NCBI GenBank assembly: GCA_963971305.1
Contig: OZ020304.1
Coordinates: forward strand, 16,350,103-16,414,102
Source of the DNA: Arcuatula senhousia
Taxonomy: Eukaryota; Mollusca; Bivalvia; Mytilida; Mytilidae
Reading direction: 5' to 3'
Length of the DNA stretch: 64,000 bases
Every line of letters starts with the position of its first letter. Position 1 is the stretch's first letter. A model generated the notes under the pieces. It was not told the DNA's origin. It did not search any database and was given only the letters and a program-made list of their open reading frames with translations. The translations under genes and the position numbers were made by a program. This document shows, piece after piece, positions 25,325 through 36,000 of this stretch.

Positions 25325-25660
25325 TTACAAACCAACATCTGCACTCATCTGAGAGATCAAAATCCCATGTTTGTCTATAACTGCATGATGTCTTCCAAAA
25401 AATTTCCTGAATGAAATCAGCAGCCAATGAGCAACATAACACTGTGTGAGCAATTTTGTGTCAAGATGTGACACGCTGCTAAAGAAATTGATGTAAGCCC
25501 CGCAAGCTCTGAAATAACTAGTAAATATATGAGATACGTGAACTCCAAATATATAAGCTGAAGTAGACGGAATGTTGCTACACAAGAAAGGAAAGTTGAA
25601 GTCATCACATTTGTTATAGTGCTTTGTTAAAAGTTTTCCTTGAAATACAAATGACAACAA
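25325..25660 (-). pseudogene. Reverse-transcriptase C-terminal remnant of a retroelement
   Basis: The 111-codon frame reads LLTKHYNKCDDFNFPFLCSN then IPSTSAYIFGVHVSHIF, RACGAY and SFRKFFGRHHAVIDKH. I recognise the ...YDKRDDFNF..NFPFL.SNIP..PAYGV.ISQLIRYARAC...F..R...L...LL.QGY...L..SF.KFYGRY.DLI.KY pattern common in invertebrate retroelement open frames, resembling the region after the RT palm. Diverged positions and an apparent loss of the VNF segment suggest decay. The frame starts at TTG and runs upstream straight into the hammerhead repeat at 25643, so it is 5' truncated. The pairing with tandem hammerheads recalls Penelope-like elements, but the class is inferred. Confidence 0.55.
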
Positions 25661-25679
25661 TAGACAATAAATTTTGCTA

Positions 25680-25722
25680 CGCCTGACGCGCGTTTCGTCT
25701 ATTCAAGACTTATCAGAGGCGC
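25680..25722 (-). ncRNA. Hammerhead ribozyme motif, copy 1 (core mutated)
   Basis: On the - strand: stem I GCGCCT, CTGATAA, stem II GTCT/AGAC with loop TGAAT, GAAA, short stem III CGC/GCG, then TC and the stem I partner AGGCG. The conserved CUGAUGA box reads CUGAUAA here, which should abolish cleavage. Stem I pairs over five bases plus a wobble. The cleavage point would fall between 25685 and 25684. Confidence 0.8.
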
Positions 25723-26019
25723 TCTACCAAAAATATTGAAAATGCCAAACACTGTATGAATATGAAGAGCATAGAACAGTAAAACTAAAAATAAAGGAAC
25801 CAAATTATTACTAAGATAATCAACCTATGTTTGGGGAAGGAAGAACCTTAGGGTTTAGACAATTTTGTAATTTAGTCGGATAATTTAAAGCTTTGATCTC
25901 AAAAGTGTTGGTGCCGGAGCGGGCTAATCCCGGGGAATTAAAACTCTACCAACAGTGCTAACCTTCACGTGTGTTCGAAATACAAATGACAACAAAGTTC
26001 CAGACATTAATTTTTGCTA

Positions 26020-26062
26020 CGCCTGACGCGCGTTTCGTCTATTCAAGAATCATCAGAGGCGC
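26020..26062 (-). ncRNA. Hammerhead ribozyme motif, copy 2 (stem II weakened)
   Basis: The CUGAUGA and GAAA core boxes are intact and stem I CGCCT/AGGCG pairs fully. Stem II reads TTCT/AGAC, so the pair closest to the core is lost, which should reduce activity. Stem III is the short CGC/GCG type that typically works as a dimer. The predicted cleavage follows the GTC triplet. Confidence 0.82.
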
Positions 26063-26378
26063 TCTACCAAAAATATTGAAAATGCCAAACACTGTATGAA
26101 TATGAAGAGCATAGAACAGTAAAACCAAAATTCCAACCTGGGGAACCAAATTATTACTAAGATAATCAACCTATGTCTGGGGTAGGAAGAACCTTAGGGT
26201 TTAGACAATTTTGAAATTTAGACGGATAATTTAAAGCTTTGATGTTTTCTCCAACTCAAAAGTGTTGGTGCCGGAGCGGGCTAACCCCTCGGGGAATTAA
26301 AACTCCACCAGCAGTGCTAACCTTCACGTTTGTTCGAAATACAAATGACAACAAAGTTCCAGACAATAAATTTTGCAA

Positions 26379-26421
26379 CGCCTGATGCACGTTTCGTCTT
26401 TTTAAGACTCATCAGAGGAGC
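26379..26421 (-). ncRNA. Hammerhead ribozyme motif, copy 3
   Basis: CUGAUGA, GAAA and a perfect GTCT/AGAC stem II with loop TAAAA are present. Stem I has one mismatch (CTCCT against AGGCG), and the cleavage triplet is ATC instead of GTC, still of the permitted NUH type. Stem III (CGT/GCA) is disturbed. Partial activity is possible. Confidence 0.8.
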
Positions 26422-26580
26422 TCTACCAAAAATATTGAAAATGCCAAACACTGTATGAATATGAAGAGCATAGAACAGTAAAGCCAAAAATACCAAACTA
26501 GTGAACCAAATTATTACTAAGATAATAAACCTCTTTTTCAAGATGTAGAATCTGTGGTGTAGATTTACAGCTTCTATGAA

Positions 26581-28800
26581 TATCCAATGTAAACCACGAA
26601 TACTGAACCATTATCGTTCAATAAAGCTTAAATTGAAATGTTCAAAGACTTTATTTATTTTGTCAGACCTGTTTTTTTTTCCAAAAGTTCGACGATTTTA
26701 ATCTCAACGCGCTGGCGAACTGAACCTTTAACGTGTGATTTTGGACCAAACTATGGTTAAGTATATTATTATAACGCTCAGAAATTGCGATAATGTATAT
26801 AGGTCTATATAAAATAATAAGACACCTTAGGCTTGTTATATGGCCTATATATATAGTGTTACTAGGACGTACAATACCAACTCACTCACTCACTCACTCA
26901 CTTACTCACTCACTCACTCACTCACTTACTCACTCACTCACTCACTCACTCACTTACTCATACATGCCGGAATCGTTTTAGGTAATAATACGAAATATCA
27001 GATATCTGCATTGGTATGCACTATAAGTGAGAAAAATATTCCTTGTAAATTAAAAAAATAATGTTGTAGGTTTAGATATAAGAAGAACCTGACCGAACAT
27101 ATTCATCCATTTTCAGTAGCAATGGAAATTTGCCTTGTGTCCATGTACATTTGATCACTCGTTTCATGTTCACCTTTCTGACATATCCTCATTTACGCCT
27201 CTTGGTAGTAAAGCAATAACTAAACTATATCTAACACATTTTTTTTATCTTTTATGCAATATCACTCCTCCTTTAAAATATATACGTGCTTTTGAAAGAT
27301 ATAGGCCATGTAGGCGAGGGTAATTAACAACTCTCTAACGTTAATAGCCATGAAAAAAACCCAGACCATTTATAGAATTATCAATTTTTTTTGTTTTTGA
27401 TTTTGTTTTTTTGTCTTTTTACTTTAACGCTTTTAGATTTACAGCTTCTAGGAATATCCAATGTAAACCACGAAAACTGAACCATTATCGTTCAAAAAAG
27501 CTTAAATTGAAATTTTCAAAGACTCCATTTATTCTGTCAAAACGGTTTTTTTTTCAAAAGTTCGACGATTTTTATCTCAACACGCTAGCGAACTGAATCT
27601 TTAACTTGCGCGTTTTGGACCAAACTACCGTTAAATATAATCAACGTGCAGAAATTGTGATAAATGTATATATACAATATAATAAGACACCTTAGGCTTG
27701 TTAATTTTATGACCTATATGTATAGTGTTAATAGGGCGTACAATACCAACTCACTCACTCACTCACTCACTTACTCATACATGCCGGAATCGTTTTAGGT
27801 AATAATATGAAATATCAGATATCTGCATAGGGATGCACTATATGTTAGAAAAATATTCCTTGCAAATTAAAAAAAAAATAATGTTGTAGGTTTTGATATA
27901 AGAAGATTTACCCGACCGAACATATTCATCCATTTTCAGTGGCAATGGAAATATGCCTTGTGTCCATGTACATTTGATCACTCGTTTCATGTTCATCTTT
28001 CTGACATATCCTCATTTGCGCTTCTTGGTAGTAAAGCAATCACTAAACTATATCTAGGACAATTTTTTTTTATCTTTTATGCAATATCACTCCTCCTTTA
28101 AAATATATTCGTGCTTTTGAGATATATAGGCCATGTAGGCGAGGGTAATTAACAACTCTCTAACGTAAAAAGCGATGAAAAAAACCCAGACCATTTATAG
28201 AATTATCAAAGTTTTTTTTGTGCGTTTATTTTTTTTTCTTTAACACTTAGATTTACAGCTTCTAGAAATATCAAATGTAAACCACGAAAACTGAACTATT
28301 ATCATTCAATAAAGCTTAAATTGAAATTTTCAAAGACTCCATTTATTTTGTCAAAACTGTTTTTTTCAAAAGTTCGACGATTTTAATCTCAACACGCTGG
28401 TGAACTGAACCTTTAACGTGTGCTTTTGGACCAAACTATGATTAAGTATATTATTAACGTGCAGAAATTGCTATAAATGTATATATATAATATATAAGAC
28501 ACCTTAGGCTTGTTATATGACCTAAATATATAGTGTTAATAGGGCGTACAATACCTTCCTCCTTTAAAATATATACGTGCTTTTGAAAGATGTAGGCCAT
28601 GTGGGCGAGGGTAATTAACAACTCTCTAACCTAAATAGCCATGAAGAAAAAAACATCGACCATTTATAGAATTATAAATAAGTTTTTTGTTTTTGTTTTT
28701 TGTCTTTTTTCTTTAACACTTTTAGATTTACAGCTTCTAGGAATATCCAAAGTAAACCACGAAAACTTAACCTTTATCGTCCAATAAAGCTTAAATGTAT
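26581..28800 (+). repeat. Segmental tandem repeat, units of about 854, 814 and 475 bp
   Basis: The marker AGATTTACAGCTTCT recurs at 26581, 27435, 28249 and 28724. Each full unit contains a diverged SINE 3' tail ending in an ACTC microsatellite (26880-26960; 27749-27778), then TACATGCCGGAATCG, a second SINE-like piece ending TTGGTAGTAAAGCAAT, and GGCCATGTAGGCGAGG. The third unit lacks the microsatellite-to-SINE part, which explains its shorter length. The 62- and 73-residue Ser/Leu/Thr/His-rich open frames are translations of the microsatellite. Confidence 0.85.
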
Positions 28801-28865
28801 TACAATTTACTTTAAGATATCACTTTATATATGTATCATAGGTCCTTTTCGTGCTAGGAGCGCAT

Positions 28866-29810
28866 AAGGCCTTTACCGAGGACTTCCATTCTTGCCTGTC
28901 TGCTGAAATTATATGTATTATGCTCCACATCCATCTTTAAGCTTTTATCTCCTTTTCAACTGATCGTCTTCGGTCCTTTTCTTTTACCAGATGGTGTCCA
29001 TCTAATAGCAACATTTTTGATGTACCCATCGTTAAAACATGACCGATCTCTCTCTCTAATTTGGTCTGATATTGGGACTGTTTCAGTTATTTCACAAATT
29101 GATCTGTTACTATGCTAGGCCATAATATTTTCAGGATTCTGCTAGACATTTTGTCTGAAAGGTGTCAAGTTTGTATACGATGTATATCACCTTCCAAGAC
29201 TATGCTCCATATAAAAGAATTACATTGGTTTTGAAAGTTCGAAGTCTGCTTTTAGTTTTTAATGTTGTTGATCTCTAGATGTTTCTCAGATTTATAAAGG
29301 CTGATCGCACTTTCGAAATTCTATTCTCAACATCATTATTTGAGTCACAATCGGAACTGATTTGACTGCCCAGGTACACAAAGTTGTCTACTTCTTCAAT
29401 CTTAGAATTATATATCCCTTCATCTCCTCCGCTTATAAAAATAAATACTGATTAACCCCCATGGTATCCCTCTGTATATTTCCTTTGTTGTATATCCCAT
29501 CAGCCAGTCTACACAAAAAGTAAAGAGGAGAGGAGAAAGAATACAACCTTGACGCACTCCTGTTTGGATAAAGAAGTTATTTGTCAGCTATATGTCAGTT
29601 GGTTAGAACAGATGACTCTTGTTTGAAAAACTTTGGTTAACATCTGAATGATTGAATATAATTTTGTCTGGAATGCCGAAGGGAAAAACAATCTTCCAAA
29701 GAGGAGGACGGTGTATGCATGCTGTTAAAGGCTTTTGTTAAATCTATGAAGTTGGCATAGAGATGTATTCCATTCATTACTGTGTCGAAAATATTAGGCG
29801 AGCGGCGTGA
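28866..29810 (-). pseudogene. LINE (non-LTR retrotransposon) reverse-transcriptase remnant
   Basis: Reading the - strand downward: NFIDLTKAFNS (about 29760-29725), NFFIQTGVRQGCILSPLLF then a V-D-W-L-M block (about 29580-29480), NFVYLGSQISSDCDSNNDVE and an INLRNI segment (about 29370-29270), LLYGA (about 29215), and near the 3' end TVEKEIKALKMDVEH then RQARMEVLGKGLMRS before TAG. These are standard LINE RT and C-terminal landmarks. The frame is broken several times and the YADD/FADD catalytic segment between the D-W-L-M block and YLGS is missing, so this is a dead copy. The clade is not assigned. Confidence 0.82.
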
Positions 29811-29949
29811 ACGGCCTTGAAAAAAATAATTATATTGAAAGTTTAATTTTTCCTCTATCAGAATATACATGTTTGACATTTGAAATCTGGTCAGAAATGG
29901 AGATTTTTTAAGGTCAAAAGTCACTGCCCTAAACTGATATTTTGAGTCT

Positions 29950-30435
29950 GCAATATAACTAAGATGTAAACAAATGTGGTTAAAAGTTTTAAATTAAATA
30001 GCATATATTGCTAACATATTGTTAAGTATGTAAACATTCACTTCTGGTCTCTTTAATGAATTCTATGACGTCATATTTTCTATTTTTAGAAATAGGTAAA
30101 ATTCGAACGATTTTTTGTATTAAACTTTAAATTGTGAGAAAAAGAAATAGAGTTTTTACTATTATTTTTCTCTGTTACACTTTCGTTGGCAACAAAAAAA
30201 GAATAGTTCAATTGCGTTTATTGATTTAATAATACACACCATAATGTTAGTTTTTCGTTGAAATGGGTATACCCTTAATTGTAAAACGGAATAAATATCA
30301 AACTTCCAAAAATATCTCACAACTATTAGGTTTAGTTCAAAAGAACAACTCTGCAAAGAAGAAATAAGGAAAATCATAGAAAATTTAATATAAACCCATA
30401 ATAGTCCATAATAGGAGACCAGCAAATAGAGCTAC
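29950..30435. other. Non-coding spacer
   Basis: AT-rich sequence without recognised features. The open frame at 30162-30425 on the - strand has no known domain. Confidence 0.5.
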
Positions 30436-30439
30436 TTAA

Positions 30440-30839
30440 GGGGGTTTGCTCCTGTATCTGAAAGTAAATAAAAATGGATAAAATTGCATCTTTTGAAAAG
30501 AATATGGAAAAATGTTCAAAATAAGCAAGAAAAAAATGTAGGTCCATGGGCTCGTTTTTATGCTACAAGCGTTTATAATTTTGGCGGGAAATGCGTTCTC
30601 TCTAGATTTTTCATTACTTTTGCATTGCCACAGATTGGTATCTTTAAACTCTTTAAAATGTATGACAGAGTAAATAAAATTTCATAAAAAATTGTGAACT
30701 GCATATTTGGTGAACATATTTTTGAATAAGAAAAAGAAGGGGGTTCATGGGCAAAAAAAAAATCAAGCATAATAGATGGATAAACCCCGAGGATCTCGAA
30801 AATCTGACAAAAATCTCAAAGTATGAGGAGCAAACCTCC
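30440..30839. mobile_element. 400-bp MITE with TTAA target duplication
   Basis: Inverted termini GGGGGTTTGCTCCT and AGGAGCAAACCTCC are bounded by TTAA on both sides (30436-30439 and 30840-30843). A TTAA duplication points to piggyBac- or Kolobok-type transposase. There is no transposase inside; overlapping open frames on both strands are incidental. Confidence 0.85.
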
Positions 30840-31271
30840 TTAACTTGAAACACAAAATCTCAGAAGATATTCTGAACTTTATCGAAAGATGCAAGTTTGG
30901 GCTCTTAGAAAATATATGTTTTACATGTCTACTAGACAGACCTCTAATGTTGTCAGAACATAGTGCAAATTGAGGTCACGGGTCATCGCTGGAAAACTCA
31001 ATTATCTTAGGTGGATATTTCAAACCAACATTTTTATTCGAGCTAGATACGTAGAGGAACGAGATGTCATCAAACATGAAAAAACGTTAAAATTATTTTC
31101 TTCTGTCATGTCCATATAATCAATACAATCTGTACATAATGAAAAAAAAAACAAGACGAATGATTCAAAGGATCACTTACTGGCGATGGTATTCCGAATC
31201 CCTTAACGAAATGACAAAGACGAATATATTAAAAGATATGTGTTAACGTTACTTCTCTATAACCTAAGCTT

Positions 31272-31310
31272 TGCCCGACGCGTGTTTCGCCTGTAAAAGG
31301 CTCATTTTGG
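31272..31310 (-). ncRNA. Degenerate hammerhead-like motif, divergent subtype
   Basis: On the - strand: AAAATGA, stem II GCCT/AGGC with loop TTTAC, GAAA, CACGCGTC and GGGC. Stem II is perfectly paired with a sequence unlike the other copies, while the CUG of the CUGAUGA box is lost. It resembles a second subfamily of hammerhead repeat that has decayed. Confidence 0.45.
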
Positions 31311-32399
31311 ATACTTCAGTCAAAAACTTGAAAGACGACATAGTTTATTGTATTCGAGACATTGGCGGATATACTGGCGAGGTGTTTTCGGGAACCTCCG
31401 GTTTCAGCTGCACATTTTATTATAATTTGGTATATATTTCAGGCAAAATTCGTCTGTCCCCCCGCTTCGTTGGCAAGTCTGTACGTAGAACCCTCCTCCT
31501 TTTGGACATTTCTGCGTCTGCCCTTTTAAATTGTATTTGAGATAAAGCTACTAAAATGTGAATGCACTTTCTTATTGTTATTTATGAAACATATTCAAAA
31601 TCTTAATGCTTCATCGGACCATGGAGCTTTATCATATATCCCCATGATCGGACTAATAATGAGTATAGATACCGGGTTGATCTTAAGTTTGATGTCTAAT
31701 GTTTACGTGTGAAATTTATAATGAATTGCACATAGACGTCCGTAACATAATTTCGAACATTTTTGCAAAAAGTATAAGGATTTTTTCTAGTCAAACTTTT
31801 ATACAATACAACATAAAACCTCAAAAGTCAAGCACACCTTTGACAAGATTTTCAAACCTTACTTTTATCGGACACCACAGGTAAGAAAAAAGCCAATGAT
31901 CATTTACTAATTTTCTGTCTCCAAACAACCCACAAAATGCACAAACTGTTCATATTTACACATTTAGACAATCAGTGACATAGACCTGTATATCTATATA
32001 CAGGTCTATGTCAGTAATCAATCAGATTATAATAAAAATATAAATACGGAACAGTAATTTTTCGATATCTTCTGGCCATATTTGACTTGTCAAACATTGT
32101 AGAATAATCAAACTTTTATTTAAGTTCAAAAAATTGATAAGGTTTTCGGATAATTTAAACTTCTTAATTAGACGATTTTCCCCCGATAATATGTCTCCCC
32201 CCCCCAAATTTTGGTATCTGAGAGGTCATAAGCGCCATTTTCAGAATCAACCACAGAGCTACGTCATTTGCAAAAAATAAATTTGGAGTATTTAAAAGAA
32301 GTTTTGTATGATTATCCAGTTTAAAACATTTCTTCGTTTTTTTCCCCTATTTTTTCTATTTTCCTTTCAAATCATTACAAATGAAGCCAATTGAATAAT
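31311..32399. other. Non-coding interval with one perfect palindrome
   Basis: No gene is recognised. Positions 31976-32013 form a 38-bp palindrome, TGACATAGACCTGTATAT, a CT centre, and its exact inverse. A run of C at about 32198-32206 is also present. Confidence 0.6.
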
Positions 32400-34472
32400 T
32401 ATGCTTGCTCCAAGCTAGACAATGCGTGTATAGGCGACATATAACTTCCCTCCATAACTGCATTAATGATAGATCATAAGCATATTTTTTATCATTATCA
32501 AAATTTTCCTATGCACCTGCTAAAATCGGTCTGCTTTACTTCCTTATACCATTTAACCTATCTCTATATAAACAAAAGAAATAAACCATGAAACACTGTG
32601 ATTGAAAATAAATTCAAAAATAAAAAAAATTCACACATTGAACGGCATATTGTTATATATGATAAAAGCGTTTGAATGTAGAAAATGTAGGCCGGAAAAA
32701 ATTCTTAGAAACAAATGCTTTACCATAAAATGATATGTCAAAACCTGAATGTTTATCTTCTTGATGCATGCAATTATAATGATAAACTATCTCTATTTGT
32801 TTTTAAGCGTAATTTTAAACAAAAAATGCGCTTCAACGACACAGAGTATAGAAATAACATCCATTACGCATTTTTTATGACATTTGTATTTTATACTGTA
32901 AAAGTCTGCGTCATGTTTTTTTTTCATCGAGTTAAAACAATCTTCCTGACCATGCATCAATGAGTCATATATGTGTCTTAAAAAGATTGTAAGGGGTTTC
33001 TTGTTCGCACAAAATTTTGTTGCAGTTATTATATAAAATAATGTATTTGGCTCGTATACAGTACTGTATTGTGTAGGAAGCAAAGAAAAACCAACTGGTC
33101 ATTCGAATGTCGCACGTAAACACAATACTAGACTAGGGGATATAAAAAAAAACACAAACAAAACAAGACTGAATTGTAATCAGCAACACGAAAACAAGTC
33201 AAACGAGAGTGAATTGAGTTGCCCCAAATTGTAAGCAGTCCCTGTATATGCTTGTCATAACACGTCCATCACGTGGCAAATTAGATCGATTTGTATAGGC
33301 ATCGGCGAAATATCACTTCCCTCTTCTATGAATTACAAAAAACATAAGCATTTTTTTATCCTTTTCAAAATCTTCCTATGCACCTGCTTAAATTGGTCTG
33401 CTTTACAGCCTTATACTTAAATTTTAAACCTATTTCTATAAAAATTAACACTATGATTGAAATTAAATAATAAAAAACTTCACACATTGAACGACATTCT
33501 TTATGATAAAGGCGTATACATGTAGGAGATGTAGGTCAGGAAAAGTTTATAGAAAAAAAGCGATTGACCATATATAGAATTTTTAAATCCTTAATGTTTA
33601 TCTTCTTGACGCAGGCTTTTAAAAATGATAAACTGTAAAAATAGATCTATATTCGTTTATACAGTGTTATTCTAAAAAAGATTGCGATTTAGCGGCACAG
33701 AGTACAACAACACCTATAACGCATTTTTTCAAGACATCAGTATACTTGTCATGAGCCATGTGTGTCTTTGAAAGATTGTAAAGGGGTATTATAGAGTTTA
33801 CTATTCTAAGCCGCACAAAATTTCGTTGCAGTTATTTAACTAACAAAAAAGTAACATAAAACACACAAAAACCCAACTAGATTGTAACCAACAACATGAA
33901 AACAATTGAACCGAGAGTTAACTGATGTGCCCCAAAATGGTAAGCAGTTCTTGGTTGTTGTAACACATCCGTCATGTAACCAACAAGCAATAAAATGTAT
34001 GTCGAATGTAGGTGAAACGCATGTAGGCGACATATGACTTCCCTAAAATACTGCATCTATGAATTAAAAGTATATAAGTATTTTTTATCCTTTTCAAAAT
34101 CTTCCTATGCACCTGCTTAAATTGGTCTGCTTTACAGCCTTATACTTAAATTTTAAACCTATTTCTATAAAAATTAACACTGTGGTCGAAATTAAATAAC
34201 AAAAAACTTCACACATTGAACGACATTCTTTATGATAAAGGCGTATACATGTAGGAGATGTAGGTCAGGAAAAGTTTATAGAAAAAAAGCGATTGACCAT
34301 ATATAGAATTTTTAAATCCTTAATGTTTATCTTCTTGACACAGACTATAATAAATTATAAATTGTAAATATGGATGGAGACATGGATCTATATTCTTTTT
34401 TTACAGTGGTATTCTTAAAAAAAATGCGCTTTAGCGGCACGGAGTACAAGGACACGTATAACAGAACCCAGT

Positions 34473-34518
34473 ATGTGGAACCCCCTTCCCCCTTTTAAAA
34501 TTTCTGGATCCGCCCCTG
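34473..34518. mobile_element. Right-end fragment of a hAT-like MITE
   Basis: The stretch TTTCTGGATCCGCCCCTG is the right terminus of the element at 35227-35371 and is followed by the same TTGCCCTGAGCCATGTG flank. The left part has been lost. The shared junction shows that insertion preceded duplication of the array unit. Confidence 0.65.
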
Positions 34519-35226
34519 TTGCCCTGAGCCATGTGTGTGTCTTTGTAAGTTTGTAAAGGGATATTAGAGTGAACTATTCTTGACCGCACAAAATATCGTT
34601 GCAGTTATTTAACTAACAAAAAGTGACATAAAACACACAAAAAAAACCAACTAGAATGTAACCAACAACACGAAAACAAGTCAAACGAGAGAAAACTGAT
34701 GTGCCCCAAAATGGTAACAAGTTCTTGGTTGTTGTTACCCATCCGTCATGTAACCAACAAGCAATGAAATGTATGTCGAATAAAGGTGAAACGCATGTAG
34801 GACTTCCCTAAAATACTTCATCTATCAATTAAAAGTATATAAGTATTTTTTATCCTTTTCAAAATCTTCCTTTGCACCTGCAAAAATTGGTCTGCTTTAC
34901 AACCTTATACTTTTAAACCTATTTCTATAAAAAATAACAATGTGAATGAAATTAAATAATAAAAAAACTTCACACATTGAACGACATTCTTTATGATAAA
35001 TGCGTATACATGTAGGAGATGTAGGCCAGGAAAAGTTTATAGAAAAAAGCGCTTGACCATATATAGGAATTTTAAACCTAAATGTTTTTCTTCTTGACAC
35101 AGACTATTAAAAATGATAAACTGTAAAAATGGATATATATTCGTTTTTACAGTGTTATTAAAAAAAATGCGCTTTAACGGCACGGAGTATATAACGCATT
35201 TTTCCAAGACATCGGTACTTGCAGCC

Positions 35227-35371
35227 CAGTGGCGGTCCATTGGGGGGGGGGGGTGTTCCGGGGGTCGAACCCGCCCCCTTTCCTCCGAAATTTTTTATTT
35301 TTGTGTAGATTTTCAGCAAAATTGGTCTGGAACCCCCCCCCCCTTTTCGAAAATTTCTGGATCCGCCCATG
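35227..35371. mobile_element. 145-bp hAT-like MITE with CAGTGGCGG termini
   Basis: The left end CAGTGGCGGTCCA and right end TGGATCCGCCCATG are inverted copies of the common CAGTGGCGGATCCA hAT-type terminus, slightly eroded. The interior holds a G run at about 35241-35252, GAACCCGCCCCC and a C run at about 35333-35343. Flanks share TTGC. Overlapping open frames on both strands are incidental. Confidence 0.72.
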
Positions 35372-36000
35372 TTGCCCTGAGCCATGTGAAAGGATTTTTT
35401 TTTAAATGACACAATGAACGGCATTTTTTCATGTTAAGTCGTTTAAATGTACGAGATATGTGCCAGAAAAAGTTCTTAGAAAAAAATGTAAATTGAATTA
35501 AAAATCGATATAATTTATTTTTTTACATAGTCGATAAATGCTTCTTAGCTAGCTGTCAGTAACTGTGAGTGTTCTCAAAAAAGTTCCTCTGCATCTCGTT
35601 GTTTTCATATAGTGTATTGTCAAGCGAAGAGGAACCAATGGGGCATTAGAATGTCGCACGTTACGGCCAATACGAGACCAGTATAGACTAACAACGCAGA
35701 ACAACTTAACTGTAATCAGCAATATGAAAAATAGTCAAACGAGACCGAAATGAGGTGCCCAAAAACGGTAAGCTGTAGATGCTTGCTTCTTAACACATCC
35801 GTCACGTGACAATCAATCAAATAAAATGTAGGTCGAATATATAGTTGAAACACATGCAGGCGACATGTGAATTCATTCCGGTAAAAAAAACTGCTTATTT
35901 ATAAGTGTTATTTTCTTTATATAAAATCTTCCTATTCACCTGCTTAGTTTTTTCCGCTATGCTCCTTATACGTTTAACCTATTTCAATAAAAAAAATTGA

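Larger units (their letters stand above)
25643..26534 (-). repeat. Three tandem hammerhead-bearing repeats (periods 335 and 359 bp)
   Basis: Copies begin at about 25643, 25976 and 26336, each opening with GAAATACAAATGACAACAA on the + strand. Each runs through the ribozyme motif, ACTGTATGAATATGAAGAGC, AACCTATGT...GGAAGAACCTTAG and GGTGCCGGAGCGGGCTAA. The third copy stops at about 26534. The register TACAAATGAC occurs at 25646, 25981 and 26340. Head-to-tail copies with a self-cleaving motif match retrozymes or the pseudo-LTRs of Penelope-like elements. A single copy in opposite orientation lies at 42489-42740. Confidence 0.88.
32400..36000 (+). repeat. Segmental tandem array of five diverged ~0.73-1.06-kb units
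   Basis: The landmark ATGCACCTGC (with variants) recurs at 32511, 33378, 34107, 34872 and 35934, each time followed by a GTCTGCTTTAC- and CTTATAC-like stretch. Units also share ACATTGAACG(A/G)CAT, GGCACRGAGTA and a family-B repeat piece (about 33090-33300, 33835-33990, 34605-34780 and 35625-35850). Units 2 and 3 are most alike. Short open frames arise at the same place in each unit and are not conserved in sequence, so they are not genes. Confidence 0.82.

Noticed and set aside
26793..27061. Frames rich in Ser, Leu, Thr and His
   Set aside because: Translation of an ACTC microsatellite.
35113..35424. Overlapping 98- and 88-codon frames on opposite strands
   Set aside because: They run through a hAT-like MITE with G and C homopolymers and are absent from sister array units.
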